Source: Psychrobacter sp. LV10R520-6 (GTDB lineage Bacteria; Pseudomonadota; Gammaproteobacteria; Pseudomonadales; Moraxellaceae). Taken from it: 64,000 bases of DNA. Positions within the stretch are counted from its first letter, which is position 1. The number at the start of each line of letters is the position of its first letter. The stretch spans positions 2,666,001 to 2,730,000 of the forward strand of contig NZ_LT900024.1 in assembly GCF_900182925.1 (NCBI RefSeq), in the 5' to 3' direction. A program made the translations under genes and the position numbers. The notes beneath the pieces are model-generated. The model made no database searches. It saw only the letters and a list, made by a program, of their open reading frames with translations, and was not told the origin of the DNA. Positions 27,215 to 37,797 of this stretch are shown in pieces.

Positions 27215-27754
27215 TTAGAATTTTAGATGAGCACCAACTGTCATAAGATCTGCATCACTACCTAACATGTCATACTCAGCTTCAACACTGAAGTCAGGAT
27301 TGACTGAATAACCTACACCTATACCACCGGCAAGGCTGGTATCATCTTCTGAAAAGGGAACTCGATTACCACCAACTGTATAATCACCTTCTACTTCAGT
27401 TTTGGCAATACCCAGTTTACCTTTGGCATATAGTGCGGTATTTGGGAAGGCGTAGCGGTAGGTACCATAGGCACCATAAGTCTTCGCATCGATATCGCCG
27501 TTATAGTAGTCAGCGTCATCGGAACCGACATACTCGACTTCCATACCGAAATTAGGATCGAAGTTATAACCACCGTAAACACCATAAGCCGTTGGATCAT
27601 CAGCATTATTAACATCTAGGTCAAACTGACCAACTTTTACACCAACGTATGGCTGACCAGTGTAGCCGTTACCATAAGAGACGGCCGCTTGCGCACTGAC
27701 ACTTAACAAAGAACCAGCTGCTAGTGCGAGTAAAGTTTTTTGTAGAATTTTCAT
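27215..27754 (-). CDS. outer-membrane beta-barrel protein
   Basis: 179 residues from the ATG at 27752-27754, chosen because AAGGAG lies 7 bases upstream; a longer frame from 27787 lacks such a site. Signal peptide KILQKTLLALAAGSLLSVSAQA, then alternating strands with aromatic girdles (QPYVGVKVGQFDLDV, YGVYGGYNFDPNFGMEVEYV) ending in Phe (LMTVGAHLKF). That is the terminal BAM recognition signature. Size and pattern suggest an 8-stranded OmpA/OmpX-like porin domain. Function unspecified. Confidence 0.88.
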   Translation of the reverse strand: MKILQKTLLALAAGSLLSVSAQAAVSYGNGYTGQPYVGVKVGQFDLDVNNADDPTAYGVYGGYNFDPNFGMEVEYVGSDDADYYNGDIDAKTYGAYGTYRYAFPNTALYAKGKLGIAKTEVEGDYTVGGNRVPFSEDDTSLAGGIGVGYSVNPDFSVEAEYDMLGSDADLMTVGAHLKF

Positions 27755-28059
27755 CGTCATCTCCTTAAAATCAATTTTGACAAACAAGTTATTTATTTAT
27801 TTACACAGGCTGTTATAGCCATATCGCCTTGTCTGCTAACGATGTATACATAGTAACAAACTATTTCGTAAGCTCTGTCAGTGTTTAATAGTATAAGAGT
27901 TAACTTTTGCAAGTATTTCTCATTACTAAGGTTACAAAGGCTTAGATATGAAACTTTTTGTTACAAATGCTAGATTCGTGTAATACTCTCTATCTATTTA
28001 GAGATATTTTAACGGCTATCAAGTTTGAATATAGAAAAAACATCAAAGGACAACCGCAA

Positions 28060-29298
28060 ATGGCCAACCCTATCACCACTCGTTTACAAGAATCGCTTGA
28101 TTCTCTCAAAGTCTCTCAGCAATACCGCCAGTTGCCTAACCTTGACCATCAAGGCCTTTATGTTACTTATAAAGAAAAAAAACTACTGAACGTTGCCAGT
28201 AACGATTATCTGGGACTAGGAGGCGATAGTGAATTGCAACTGGCATTTTTAACTCAGATACAACAGCAGTCAATACCTAAAATGAGTGCCACTTCCTCGC
28301 GGCTATTGACGGGCAACGACAAACAGTTGCAAGCACTTGAGAGCGAGTTGCAACTGTGGTATCAGGCAGCAGTAGGCAAACTCAGAGTTAACTTACCTCC
28401 AAAATCTGCTTTAGTAGTAAACAGTGGCTATCATGCCAATATTGGTATCTTGCCTGCATTAACTGCTTTGCCCGTCAAAACGCTTATCTTAGCGGATAAG
28501 TTAGTGCATGCCAGTATCATCGATGGGATACGTCTCAGCCAAAGCAAGCTGTGCACTTATCAGCGCTATCGACACAATAATTATCAGCACTTGGCGCTTA
28601 TGATTGAGCAAGCTGAGGCTACCGTTGAACGGATTATTATCGTTACCGAAAGCATCTTTAGCATGGATGGTGACCGCGCCGACTTACATAAATTGGTACA
28701 ACTAAAAGCTGCAGACAGTCGCATTGAGCTGTATGTGGACGAGGCGCATGCCGTTGGGGTGTTAGGCAATCAAGGTTTGGGATTGGCAGAAGAAACCCAA
28801 ACGCTAGCGGATATCGATTACTTGGTCGGCACTTTTGGTAAGGCTTTTGCCTCAGTCGGTGCTTATATTCTTTGTGATGACGTGGTCAAACAGTGGCTGA
28901 TTAATCACATGCGCCCGCTTATCTTTAGTACCGCGTTACCACCGATCAATCACGCATGGACGCGCTTTATTCTAGCGAAAATGCCACAGTTAAATAATCA
29001 ACGCGAGCATTTATCTACGCTGACCTTACAGCTTAGACAAGCGATTGATCCACAATACAGGGTATCGTCAACGATACCCGAAACAACATCACAAATGACA
29101 TATAATTCGCCAATTGTGCCCTATATATTAGGTGATAACGCCAGTGCTATTGCTAAAGCACAACAGCTGCAAGATGCTGGGTTTTATGCCTTGCCCATTA
29201 GACCGCCCACTGTTCCTGCGAACACCGCTCGTATTCGATTGGTGATGAATGCCGCGCTGACCACCCAAGACTGCGAGCGGCTAATACAACAGTTATAA
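28060..29298 (+). CDS. bioF: 8-amino-7-oxononanoate synthase
   Basis: 412 residues from the ATG at 28060 (MANPITTRLQ), selected because AAAGGA precedes it. PLP-dependent alpha-oxoamine synthase that condenses pimeloyl-ACP with alanine in biotin synthesis. Visible: NDYLGLGG (48-55), DEAHAVG (227-233) and the PLP Lys261 in VGTFGKAFASVG. C terminus ARIRLVMNAALT is as in the family. bioC follows 71 bp downstream. No bioA, bioB or bioD is in the window, so the pathway is split. Confidence 0.93.
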   Translation: MANPITTRLQESLDSLKVSQQYRQLPNLDHQGLYVTYKEKKLLNVASNDYLGLGGDSELQLAFLTQIQQQSIPKMSATSSRLLTGNDKQLQALESELQLWYQAAVGKLRVNLPPKSALVVNSGYHANIGILPALTALPVKTLILADKLVHASIIDGIRLSQSKLCTYQRYRHNNYQHLALMIEQAEATVERIIIVTESIFSMDGDRADLHKLVQLKAADSRIELYVDEAHAVGVLGNQGLGLAEETQTLADIDYLVGTFGKAFASVGAYILCDDVVKQWLINHMRPLIFSTALPPINHAWTRFILAKMPQLNNQREHLSTLTLQLRQAIDPQYRVSSTIPETTSQMTYNSPIVPYILGDNASAIAKAQQLQDAGFYALPIRPPTVPANTARIRLVMNAALTTQDCERLIQQL

Positions 29299-29369
29299 CT
29301 CAACCGCTATAATAGCTACTTCCGTCATATTATTAAGCAACAATAGGCTTACTGGGATTCAATAAACCT

Positions 29370-30206
29370 ATGGAAAATCATTCTGCACCGTACGATCTCA
29401 GTATTAGAAAGCAGACCATCGCTCATCATTTTGCCCGTGCTAACAATTATGAAAGGCACGCCGATGTTCAGCAGCAAGTCTGTCAGCTTTTATTAGCCAG
29501 TATTGCCCAAGATAGCCAAGAAAGCGTGCTAGAGATTGGCGCGGGTACGGGGCAGATGACCCGCTTACTAGCGGCCCACCTAAAGAGCAAACGCTGGCTC
29601 ATTAATGAGCTAGCCGCTCAGCAAACAGCGACTTTACAGTTACTATTACCAGTAGCAGAAATAACCATTGGCGATGCTGAGACCATGGATTTAGGGGATA
29701 CACACAGCTTGATTATTAGTGCCAATGCGGTGCAGTGGTTTGATGAGCCATTGAGCTTCATTCAGCAATCGTATGCGCGCCTCCAATCTGGCGGGCAGCT
29801 ACTATTTAATACTTTTACTGCCAATAACTTTTTACAAATTAAAGCGCTAACAGAACAAGGGTTAGCGTATCCCTCTATCGAAGCATGGCAACTGGCATTA
29901 AAGCACGCTGGCTTTGAGAAAGTTCAGTTATCGACCCATCGTTTCGATTTGCCATTTGCACGTCCCTACGATGTGCTTAAACACATGAAGCTGACTGGGG
30001 TCTCTACCAACCAAACTCAGACAGCTATTGAAACGCAGGACCAATCTACACACAAATCAGTGAGTAAACCTTTTTTTTGGACGAAAACTCGTTTACAACA
30101 GTTTGAGACTGCCTATTGGCAGCAATTTGCAGCGCAAGATGCCAATGGTCAGCCCTGTGTCAATCTGACTTATGAAGTGCTTATGGTCAGTGCTTTTAAG
30201 TCATAA
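29370..30206 (+). CDS. bioC: malonyl-ACP O-methyltransferase
   Basis: 278 residues. Methylates malonyl-ACP to start pimeloyl-ACP assembly. Class I SAM methyltransferase: motif I LEIGAGTG (54-61), acidic residue after strand 2 (INELA), and NAVQWF typical of BioC. The N-terminal phrase IAHHFARANNYERHADVQQQ is the BioC signature. Directly downstream of bioF and followed by a terminator, so the two form one operon. Confidence 0.9.
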   Translation: MENHSAPYDLSIRKQTIAHHFARANNYERHADVQQQVCQLLLASIAQDSQESVLEIGAGTGQMTRLLAAHLKSKRWLINELAAQQTATLQLLLPVAEITIGDAETMDLGDTHSLIISANAVQWFDEPLSFIQQSYARLQSGGQLLFNTFTANNFLQIKALTEQGLAYPSIEAWQLALKHAGFEKVQLSTHRFDLPFARPYDVLKHMKLTGVSTNQTQTAIETQDQSTHKSVSKPFFWTKTRLQQFETAYWQQFAAQDANGQPCVNLTYEVLMVSAFKS

Positions 30207-30264
30207 AACTATCGCTTTCCGATCTAACGTTTTTAGTTACCGTAAGCGCCTTTATCTTAGCCAT

Positions 30265-30296
30265 AAAAAAACGCACCTCGAAAGGTGCGCTTTTTA
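30265..30296. terminator. bidirectional terminator between bioC and dnaK
   Basis: Stem CGCACCT-CGAA-AGGTGCG with A run before and T run after, located between convergent genes. Confidence 0.85.
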
Positions 30297-30382
30297 TTCT
30301 TAACTATTACCAGCTTTTAGAAACTAAGTTTTTAGAGACTAAGTTTTTAAGAAATTGCTTTTAAGAAATTGTTAAAAAAAAA

Positions 30383-32332
30383 CTACTTCTTCTTCTCTTC
30401 TTCGTCTACTTCAGTGAACTCAGCATCAACCACGTCATCATCAGCTTGGCTGCTATCAGCGGCTGCATCCTCGCCGTCTTGGAACTGGCTTGGATCCATA
30501 CCTTCAGCACCAGCGCTCGCATCACCATAAATCTTTTGGCTAACGGGCAAGAAGGCGTTGTCTAATGCTTCAAGTTTGGCTTTGATATCGTCATGATCGT
30601 CTTCTTTCGCCGCCATTTCAAGCTCAGAGATAGCGGTTTCTACTGATGATTTTTCGTCATCAGACACTTTATCCTCCGCATCTTTTAGCGCTTTTTGTAC
30701 GGCATGAATACGACCATCCGCTTCGTTACGTACTTGCGCAAGCTCTGCGAATTTTTCATCTTCAGCAGCGTTGGCTTCAGCGTCTTGTACCATTTGTTCG
30801 ACTTCTTCATCCGACAAGCCAGAATCCGCTTTAATCTGGATACTTTGTGCTTTACCAGTACCTTTATCAGTCGCTGAGATGTTCATGATACCGTCAGCGT
30901 TAATGTCAAAGGTTACTTCGATTTGCGGTAGGCCACGTGGTGCTGGTGGAATGTCAGTTAAGTCAAAACGGCCAAGCTGTTTATTTTGGTTCGCGATTTT
31001 ACGCTCACCTTGATAGACCTGAATGGTCACTGCTGGCTGGTTGTCTTCAGCGGTTGAGAAAACCTGTGATTTCTTAGTAGGAATCATCGTGTTTTTCTCA
31101 ATAACTGGCGTCATCACACCACCCATGGTTTCGATACCAAGGGTCAACGGCGTCACATCAAGAAGCAATACGTCCGTTTTGTCGCCAGACAATACCGCGC
31201 CTTGAATCGCTGCACCAGCTGCCACGGCTTCGTCAGGGTTCACGTCTTTACGTGGCTCTTGACCGAAGAACTCTTGTACTTTTTGTTGTACTAGTGGCAT
31301 ACGAGTCTGGCCACCGACTAAGATAACATCATCAATTTCACTGGTTTTTAAACCCGCGTCATCAATAGCAATCTTACAAGGGCCCATGGTACGCTCAACT
31401 AGCGCTTCAGTTAGGCTTTCTAATTTTGAGCGGCTAATCGTTACTACCAAATGCTTAGGACCATTGCTGTCAGCGGTAATGTATGGCAAGTTAACTTCAG
31501 TGCTTTGGGCACTTGATAACTCAATTTTAGCTTTTTCTGCGGCTTCTTTGAGACGCTGCATCGCTAGAGAGTCCCCTTTCAGATTGACGTCTTGGTCTTT
31601 TTTGAATTCACTAACCAAGTAATCAATTAAGGCTGAGTCAAAATCTTCGCCGCCAAGGAAAGTATCACCGTTGGTTGCCAATACTTCAAACTGCTGCTCG
31701 CCATCAACATCAGCGATTTCGATGATTGATACGTCAAAAGTACCACCACCCAAGTCATAGACAGCAATCGTACGATCGCCTTCTCTTTTATCCATACCGT
31801 AGGCAAGAGCAGCGGCAGTTGGTTCGTTGATAATACGCTTTACATCCAGACCGGCAATTTTACCCGCATCTTTAGTCGCTTGACGCTGTGAGTCATTAAA
31901 GTAAGCAGGAACGGTAACCACTGCTTCAGTAACGGCTTCGCCAAGATAGTCTTCAGCGGTTTTTTTCATTTTTTTCAAGATTTCAGCAGAAACCTGAGGT
32001 GGTGCTAATTTTTTATCGTTAATCTCGACCCAGGCATCACCATTGTCAGCTTTGACAATTTTATAAGGCACCATGCCGATATCTTTTTGCACGACTTTGT
32101 CATCAAAACGACGACCAATCAGACGCTTAATCGCAAACAAGGTTTTGTTCGGGTTAGTCACGGCTTGACGCTTGGCTGATTGACCAACAAGGATCTCATC
32201 ATCTTTATAAGCGACAATTGATGGTGTGGTACGTGTGCCTTCAGCGTTTTCAATGATTTTGACTTTATCGCCTTCCATCACTGCCACACATGAGTTGGTT
32301 GTACCCAAATCGATACCTATTACTTTACCCAT
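30383..32332 (-). CDS. dnaK: Hsp70 chaperone DnaK
   Basis: 649 residues, full length. The N-terminal ATPase ([49 protein letters not shown]) is joined by the linker [15 protein letters not shown] to the substrate-binding domain. The acidic C-terminal tail ends [15 protein letters not shown], including the usual EEVD-like acidic end found in bacteria. Works with GrpE (upstream on the same strand) and DnaJ (not in the window). The 319-bp gap from grpE carries a candidate heat-shock promoter. Confidence 0.98.
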   Translation of the reverse strand: MGKVIGIDLGTTNSCVAVMEGDKVKIIENAEGTRTTPSIVAYKDDEILVGQSAKRQAVTNPNKTLFAIKRLIGRRFDDKVVQKDIGMVPYKIVKADNGDAWVEINDKKLAPPQVSAEILKKMKKTAEDYLGEAVTEAVVTVPAYFNDSQRQATKDAGKIAGLDVKRIINEPTAAALAYGMDKREGDRTIAVYDLGGGTFDVSIIEIADVDGEQQFEVLATNGDTFLGGEDFDSALIDYLVSEFKKDQDVNLKGDSLAMQRLKEAAEKAKIELSSAQSTEVNLPYITADSNGPKHLVVTISRSKLESLTEALVERTMGPCKIAIDDAGLKTSEIDDVILVGGQTRMPLVQQKVQEFFGQEPRKDVNPDEAVAAGAAIQGAVLSGDKTDVLLLDVTPLTLGIETMGGVMTPVIEKNTMIPTKKSQVFSTAEDNQPAVTIQVYQGERKIANQNKQLGRFDLTDIPPAPRGLPQIEVTFDINADGIMNISATDKGTGKAQSIQIKADSGLSDEEVEQMVQDAEANAAEDEKFAELAQVRNEADGRIHAVQKALKDAEDKVSDDEKSSVETAISELEMAAKEDDHDDIKAKLEALDNAFLPVSQKIYGDASAGAEGMDPSQFQDGEDAAADSSQADDDVVDAEFTEVDEEEKKK

Positions 32333-32523
32333 AATTAATTACTCCAATATGTTCTAAGTTGCTGTTTATATAAATTACTTTAAAAATACTTTACTTAAGT
32401 TACTGCTTATGTTGTTTGCTAGCGTTACTTATTCAACCCAATTAGACATAAAACTAGATTATCGCTATTGGATTAACCGTAATAAGCTAGGCTTATCAGA
32501 CCATAACTGGTCACTTGTTGCTT

Positions 32524-32553
32524 TATATCGGTTTGCGTCGGTGTTTTTTCAAG
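32524..32553 (-). promoter_or_regulatory. candidate sigma-32 heat-shock promoter for dnaK
   Basis: On the minus strand CTTGAAA (32547-32553) is followed after 15 bases by CCGATATA (32524-32531). This compares well with the sigma-32 consensus CTTGAAA and CCCCATnTA. It lies about 190 bp before the dnaK start. The rest of the 319-bp gap (32333-32651) shows no credible gene. Confidence 0.5.
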
Positions 32554-32651
32554 TCATTGGCAGCGCAAATATTTTCTTTTGTGTGAATTTTTGTGAATAT
32601 CCTTACTTTTAGTAGGGGCTAAACGTAATAAGCAGTCTGCTGCTTATAATA

Positions 32652-33257
32652 CTACTGACCGACACGTACCATAGCAGGACGCAATAGGCGACCATTTAAG
32701 CTATAGCCTTTTTGCAAGACTGTACCAACGGTATCCGCTTCAGCGTCTGGGTCGATGCCCACCGCCTCATGAAAGTCTGCGTCGAACTTCTCGCCTTGTG
32801 GATCAACCGCTTCTACGCCGTTTTTATTGAGTACGCTCAGCAGTGCCTTATGAGTGAGTGTCACGCCTTCGGCAACGGGATCATTCGCATCTGCATTCTC
32901 AACTGCACGCTCTAGGTTATCCACCACTTCTAGCAGCTCTCTGGCGAATTTTTGCAAGGCGAATTTTTTGCTTTTATCCGCTTCTTGTTCCATGCGTTTT
33001 TGCGCATTATAAGCTTCGGCATTGGCGCGTGCCGTTCCTTCTTTGGCTTGCTTGACTTCGCCTTCTAGTTCAGCGATACGGGCTGCAAAGGCATCGAGGT
33101 CAATTTCGTTTTCGATGGTTTTATTCGCACCTGAGTTGGCTTGTGGATCAAATTCTTCCAAGGTTTCTTCTAAAATGCTCTCTTCACGGTCGATGTTGCT
33201 TTGCGCTGCGTTTGGGTCTTGGGTGTCAAACTGATGGTTGGGGCCTTGCTCGCTCAT
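32652..33257 (-). CDS. grpE: nucleotide exchange factor GrpE
   Basis: 201 residues. Acidic, low-complexity N terminus, then a long coiled coil (about 55-110; RIAELEGEVKQAKEGTARAN) and the C-terminal beta domain (GVEAVDPQGEKFDADFHEAV, GYSLNGRLLRPAMVRVGQ) that opens the DnaK nucleotide cleft. AAGGAG lies seven bases before the ATG. It precedes dnaK on the same strand but a 319-bp gap with its own promoter candidate suggests partly separate control. Confidence 0.96.
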   Translation of the reverse strand: MSEQGPNHQFDTQDPNAAQSNIDREESILEETLEEFDPQANSGANKTIENEIDLDAFAARIAELEGEVKQAKEGTARANAEAYNAQKRMEQEADKSKKFALQKFARELLEVVDNLERAVENADANDPVAEGVTLTHKALLSVLNKNGVEAVDPQGEKFDADFHEAVGIDPDAEADTVGTVLQKGYSLNGRLLRPAMVRVGQ

Positions 33258-33273
33258 GATAACTCCTTATGTT

Positions 33274-33300
33274 TTTTAATGATTTTAATGATTTTAATGA
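33274..33300. repeat. 9-bp microsatellite (TTTTAATGA)x3 before grpE
   Basis: Three exact head-to-tail 9-bp units in the grpE leader, 16 bp upstream of the start codon. Slippage could vary the leader length; no known role. Confidence 0.7.
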
Positions 33301-33504
33301 TAATAATTCTTTAATTTAAAGTCGGACGTAGTATATATTTATTGGCCGTTAAAGCATTTTTGCAAATGGGTTGCTGCTAGTCCACTCATGTTTTATGGTG
33401 ATATCTTATGCTTATGTCTTATAAAGAGGACTCGATAGCTGCTTGATAAAGGTGATGAGGGTAAATTTCAAGCCTAATACGATGAATTTTTTACTTTGGA
33501 TAAA

Positions 33505-33563
33505 ATAGTTATTCTATTTAAAGTATAAGTAGCACTGTATCGTTTTTAAATTGAATCGACTAT
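33505..33563. repeat. MITE-like palindromic element (about 59 bp)
   Basis: ATAGTTATTCTATTTAAA at 33505-33522 is an imperfect inverted repeat of TTTAAATTGAATCGACTAT at 33545-33563. The right half (33536-33565) recurs at 61987-62016 with 28 of 30 bases identical, and its tip resembles the end of the IS630-family element at 58544 (TATAGTC(A/G)ATTCA). I read it as a small non-autonomous element. The remainder of the 513-bp gap 33258-33770 shows no gene. Confidence 0.5.
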
Positions 33564-33770
33564 AGCTTGGTATTTTGGTTATGGTTTTGCCGTCAAGCCG
33601 CGCTTAACTTTGTAGTAAATGATTTATAATGAATAAACAATGACTAAATGGTGGTTAACTTTTACTCTAGTACTCATTACCGATTTGCTAAATCAAATAA
33701 GGACTGCTTTATCAAAACCTGTGCTAAAACAGATTAGGTTTTGATAAAACATTAACTAACAAGGAATGTT

Positions 33771-35075
33771 ATGCCTATTTTACCACTACCATCGCTCAAT
33801 ATCTTAGTGACAAAAACAGTTAAGACTGTCAAAACTAAGACACCTGCAACTACCTATCAGCAGCATGCCATGCACTATATATTGAAGGGATTGGGTAAGC
33901 TACCGACACCAGCGCTTGAACGTCTTAACTACCATCTAAAAGCATCAACTGCTGAACAATATCCTCATGCCGATGCCCATTTACGCCTGATACTGGCTAT
34001 TAGCAACAAGCTCAAGCAGCCATTAACATTCGAAAAGTTGCCTAAGTTAAGAAGGAGATTTGGTGCTGATGCGGTCTCATTGCAAGCGCCTAGCGTCTGG
34101 CAATCATCTGATACTGAACTAGACGTTCAAAAAAATAGAGTCAGCTGGCAAGATAAAACCATTGCTGATGCCGATGGCGGTGACATGACCGTTCGCTGTT
34201 ATCAGGCTAGATCTGACGCTGCCCAGAGCCATGGACAGAACCGTCAACACAATCCTGATCAAACCGTTATGCTATTTTTTCATGGTGGCGGGTTTTGTAT
34301 TGGCGATCTTGATACCCATCATGAGTTCTGTCATACCGTCTGTAAGCAAACAAACTGGGTGGTAGTCAGCGTTGATTATCGATTAGCACCTGAACACACA
34401 GCACCGACAGCGCTCAAAGACTGCATCGCAGCTTATGCCTGGCTCACTGAGCATTGTCATACGCTTGGTGCGTTACCATCGCGTATTGTTTTATCAGGCG
34501 ATAGCGCAGGTGGCTGTTTGGCCGCGTTAGTCGCACAGCAAGTTACTGTCCCGAACAAAACCCAGTGGCAAGGTTTTGGTGAGGATGACCTAGCCGATGA
34601 TAACTTTATAGGGATGTTGCAAGAGTTGCCAAGACCATTAGCACAGTTGCCACTCTATCCTGTTACGGACTATGAAGCCGAATATCCGAGCTGGACGCTA
34701 TATGGTCAAGGGTTACTGCTTGATCACGAAGATACTGAAGTATTCAATACTGCCTATATTAAACGCAGTGACTTACCCCAATCGCATCCTCTGGTCTCAG
34801 CTATTCATGGTAACCATACACAAATGTGTCCAAGCTACATCGTTGCCGCTGAATTAGATATTTTGCGAGATGAAGGGTTGGCTTATGCAAAGGTGTTGAA
34901 GGACGACGGTATCAAGGTGCAAACTTATACTGTGCTAGGTGCACCGCATGGCTTCATTCATTTAATGAGCGTTCATAAAGGTATCGGGCGCGAGACTGAT
35001 TATATTATCGATGAGTTCGCCACGTTTGTCCGGCAGCTGGTTAGCACAGAAGCGCGTGTGTTGCCGACCGAATAA
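33771..35075 (+). CDS. alpha/beta hydrolase, hormone-sensitive-lipase (family IV) esterase
   Basis: 434 residues, longer than typical because of a ~130-residue N-terminal region. The catalytic part has the oxyanion-hole motif HGGG (171-174), VDYRLAPEH (201-209), nucleophile Ser245 in GDSAG, probable Asp363 in ELDILRDEG and His393 in GAPHGF. This is the full HSL triad, so it should hydrolyse short-to-medium acyl esters. No signal peptide is obvious. Ribosome binding site AAGGAATGTT. Stands alone; convergent with the metallophosphoesterase genes. Confidence 0.9.
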   Translation: MPILPLPSLNILVTKTVKTVKTKTPATTYQQHAMHYILKGLGKLPTPALERLNYHLKASTAEQYPHADAHLRLILAISNKLKQPLTFEKLPKLRRRFGADAVSLQAPSVWQSSDTELDVQKNRVSWQDKTIADADGGDMTVRCYQARSDAAQSHGQNRQHNPDQTVMLFFHGGGFCIGDLDTHHEFCHTVCKQTNWVVVSVDYRLAPEHTAPTALKDCIAAYAWLTEHCHTLGALPSRIVLSGDSAGGCLAALVAQQVTVPNKTQWQGFGEDDLADDNFIGMLQELPRPLAQLPLYPVTDYEAEYPSWTLYGQGLLLDHEDTEVFNTAYIKRSDLPQSHPLVSAIHGNHTQMCPSYIVAAELDILRDEGLAYAKVLKDDGIKVQTYTVLGAPHGFIHLMSVHKGIGRETDYIIDEFATFVRQLVSTEARVLPTE

Positions 35076-35137
35076 AAATAAGAGTGAGTATTAAGACAGT
35101 TGTTAATGGTATTGAGATTTAGCGTTTTTAATGCATC

Positions 35138-36310
35138 TTAATATTCACGGATGCTTGCAGGCGTAACTTCTATACCTGTTAGCGTAATGAACCAAATCTC
35201 AGACCTTGATCCTAAGCGAAACGGTATGCCCCAAAATCCGTAGCCAGATGACACCACAAAATGTCCACGGCCAATGGCTTCATAACCGTAGCCCAAACGA
35301 TTAAGGGCTTTGACAATGAAATTGGCTGGAAATATTTGCCCATTGTGCGTGTGTCCTGAGACCTGCAAATCAATCGGTAGCTCACTATGCTCAGCAATAT
35401 CACTAGGTCTGTGATCTAACAGTATTACTGGCTCAGCGGTATTGACCTGCGATAACAGCTCGGTAGTCGCCACCCGCTGACGTTTGTGGTTATCAAAGCG
35501 ACCAACCAACCAAATCGCTTGGCCTTGATGCTCTAAGCGCATTACCTCATCATTTAATAACTGCACGCCAGCGGCGCGTAAGGAATCACTGATTGACTGC
35601 TCATGACCGTATAAGTCGTGATTGCCAAGGGTGGCATAGCTACCGTATGGCAGACTATTGCATAATTCAGTTAAGTTTGCTGCCATATCATAAGCAGTAA
35701 ACGCCTGCGTATTATCATCCATAATATCACCTGGCATCAGCAGCATATCAGCCTGATGTTGGGTAACGAGATGACGTAGCCTATCAATAGCGCCGTTACC
35801 AAATAACCGTCCTAGATGTAAATCACTGGCCACAGCGATACGTAGTTGGCCCTGCATGGGCTTATCAATATTAATTGATAATTTTCGCACTACGGGGACA
35901 TAAGCGCTATATAACGTATAAATAAATAGCCCTAAAAATACTATTACAGCAAATACACGAAGCCAAAACATGACCATTTCTGAATCATTAATTGTACTAT
36001 CAAGAAGTGAACTATCAAGAACCAAGGTTACTAGCCAATAACCACCATACAACAACCAAGTTGCCGCAGCAGTGAGTATTATAAAATGCATCACCAACAT
36101 CCAGCCACTTACCCAGCGATAGCTATTCGCAAGTAGCTTACTAACGCTTAGCAATAATAGGCCGTTGGTGATTACGAATACAGCAACAAATACCACTGTT
36201 AATAATATTGACGTTGCCCAAGGCTGTAGCCACCATTGCAAGCTCAGTGCGGCTCCCAAACTAAACAGCTGTAACGATAAAATAATGACTGTAAAAAATA
36301 TGTAGCGCAT
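35138..36310 (-). CDS. membrane-anchored metallophosphoesterase, copy 1 (YaeI-like)
   Basis: 390 residues. Four N-terminal membrane segments (to about residue 150) are followed by a calcineurin-like phosphoesterase domain: SDLHLGRLFG, PGDIMDD, LGNHDLYG and SGHTHNGQIFP supply the metal ligands. Domain order resembles YaeI-type UDP-diacylglucosamine or phospholipid phosphoesterases, but the substrate is unknown. The next gene on the strand (36484-37578) is a paralogue; the two arose by tandem duplication and both keep all metal motifs. Confidence 0.85.
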   Translation of the reverse strand: MRYIFFTVIILSLQLFSLGAALSLQWWLQPWATSILLTVVFVAVFVITNGLLLLSVSKLLANSYRWVSGWMLVMHFIILTAAATWLLYGGYWLVTLVLDSSLLDSTINDSEMVMFWLRVFAVIVFLGLFIYTLYSAYVPVVRKLSINIDKPMQGQLRIAVASDLHLGRLFGNGAIDRLRHLVTQHQADMLLMPGDIMDDNTQAFTAYDMAANLTELCNSLPYGSYATLGNHDLYGHEQSISDSLRAAGVQLLNDEVMRLEHQGQAIWLVGRFDNHKRQRVATTELLSQVNTAEPVILLDHRPSDIAEHSELPIDLQVSGHTHNGQIFPANFIVKALNRLGYGYEAIGRGHFVVSSGYGFWGIPFRLGSRSEIWFITLTGIEVTPASIREY

Positions 36311-36483
36311 GGTCTGTCCTACTTTATAGTCATTTTATAGTCATTATTATAACAGTCTCTTTAGACTAACAATCATAACGCTACCGTTGTCACGGGACGA
36401 CTTAACCTTAGCGTTTTTTTATGGAGACTCTACTGCCGTATTCTTGCATTTATAAGATTTAAAAGACTATTAGATCCTGATTT

Positions 36484-37578
36484 TTAATCTGCCGACTGTA
36501 AAGTAGCAGGCTGTAGTGTGATTACCCAAATTTCAGCCCGAGTGCCTAGCCTAAAAGGTACAGCACCAAACCCATAACCTGAAGTCACTAGAAACTGTGT
36601 ATCGTCAATCTGATTAGCACCCTGCACTAATATTTTTCTAACCCACTGCATATAAGTATTCATAGGAAATATCTGCCCGCCATGTGTGTGCCCTGATAAA
36701 TGTAAATCTATCGGTAAAGCACTTATTTCATTCGTTGATGGGAGGCTATGTTCCAAAAATACTATCGGCTTGTCTGTGTCTACCTGCGCTAATAAATCTA
36801 CTGCTGGTTGACGACGCCTAGGGTCAGTAATATCCGAGCGCCCCACTAACCATACAGAGTCATCCAATAACACACTCTTGTTATCAATCACCTTTATCCC
36901 AGCACGCGTAACTGCTTGGGCAATCTCTACTTGATTGCCTGAATAATCATGATTGCCCAGTACCGCATAAACGCCTAGCGGCGCATTTAATTTTGCCAAA
37001 CGCTTATGCATATTGGTCTTGTCATAATAGGCCGTACTGTCATTCATAATATCGCCTGCCAGCACCACTACGTCAGCATTTTGTGCCTCAATGAGACTGG
37101 CTAATTTATCCAACTGCCGATTGCCAAACCATCTACCCAAATGCGTATCAGATGCCAACGCTATAGTCATCGGTTTATCCAGTGGCTTATCCGTAGTTAC
37201 AGTCAAACGATGAACTATTGGAGAATACGCATTAAACACTGCCAAACCAACGATACCAATAAAACTCACAGCAGCAATCGCCCGTATGAGCTTGGGACGT
37301 GCTTGCTGTTTGAGTACCTGACAATAAAACAGCGCAATAGCAGCAGTTATTAAGGCAGCATAAACCATAACGCCTTGCAAAATACTGACGACTAAATAAA
37401 CATAAAAGCGGTCACGCCAAAAGTCACTCAGCCCATAAATGAGTGCAATGTTATTGAGGATAAAAACGCTTAGGACCATGCATATTTTGTTAACAGGGCG
37501 CTTTGGCTGAATCAGCCACCAGAGAATGACGCTGGTCGTTAACGCCAATAACTGGGTTAGGATGATAAAGAGCCACAT
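36484..37578 (-). CDS. membrane-anchored metallophosphoesterase, copy 2
   Basis: 364 residues with the same architecture as copy 1: several membrane segments, then SDTHLGRWFGNRQLDKL, AGDIMND, LGNHDYSG and LSGHTHGGQIFPMN. The closing region (FLVTSGYGFGAVPFRLGTRA) is nearly the same in both copies. Copy 2 is upstream by 173 bp. Retention of all metal ligands in both suggests distinct substrates or localisation rather than decay. Confidence 0.85.
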   Translation of the reverse strand: MWLFIILTQLLALTTSVILWWLIQPKRPVNKICMVLSVFILNNIALIYGLSDFWRDRFYVYLVVSILQGVMVYAALITAAIALFYCQVLKQQARPKLIRAIAAVSFIGIVGLAVFNAYSPIVHRLTVTTDKPLDKPMTIALASDTHLGRWFGNRQLDKLASLIEAQNADVVVLAGDIMNDSTAYYDKTNMHKRLAKLNAPLGVYAVLGNHDYSGNQVEIAQAVTRAGIKVIDNKSVLLDDSVWLVGRSDITDPRRRQPAVDLLAQVDTDKPIVFLEHSLPSTNEISALPIDLHLSGHTHGGQIFPMNTYMQWVRKILVQGANQIDDTQFLVTSGYGFGAVPFRLGTRAEIWVITLQPATLQSAD

Positions 37579-37753
37579 AATAAAATCTAATCATATGAAG
37601 ATAGCGACATCCTAAGCCAAAACCTTGTAGCTCACTATATCAATTAGGTATTTTCATCAATTTTCCACAAGTCTCAATAATTAATACTGAGTATTATTAA
37701 TCTTAATGGTAACTACTCTGGCATTTATAATTGATAAACAAGCTACTTAGTTA

Positions 37754-37769
37754 TGTTTCACATGAAACA
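37754..37769. promoter_or_regulatory. parS-like ParB-binding site 1
   Basis: TGTTTCACATGAAACA differs by one base from the bacterial parS consensus TGTTTCACGTGAAACA. It lies intergenic, between the phosphoesterase and epimerase genes. Two more near-matches lie at 58683 and 60799. Confidence 0.65.
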
Positions 37770-37797
37770 ATATCTATTTTACTGATTTACCCAATTA

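Noticed and set aside
32409..32612. 67-residue frame between grpE and dnaK
   Set aside because: No ribosome binding site, odd composition, and it overlaps the likely heat-shock promoter region of dnaK.
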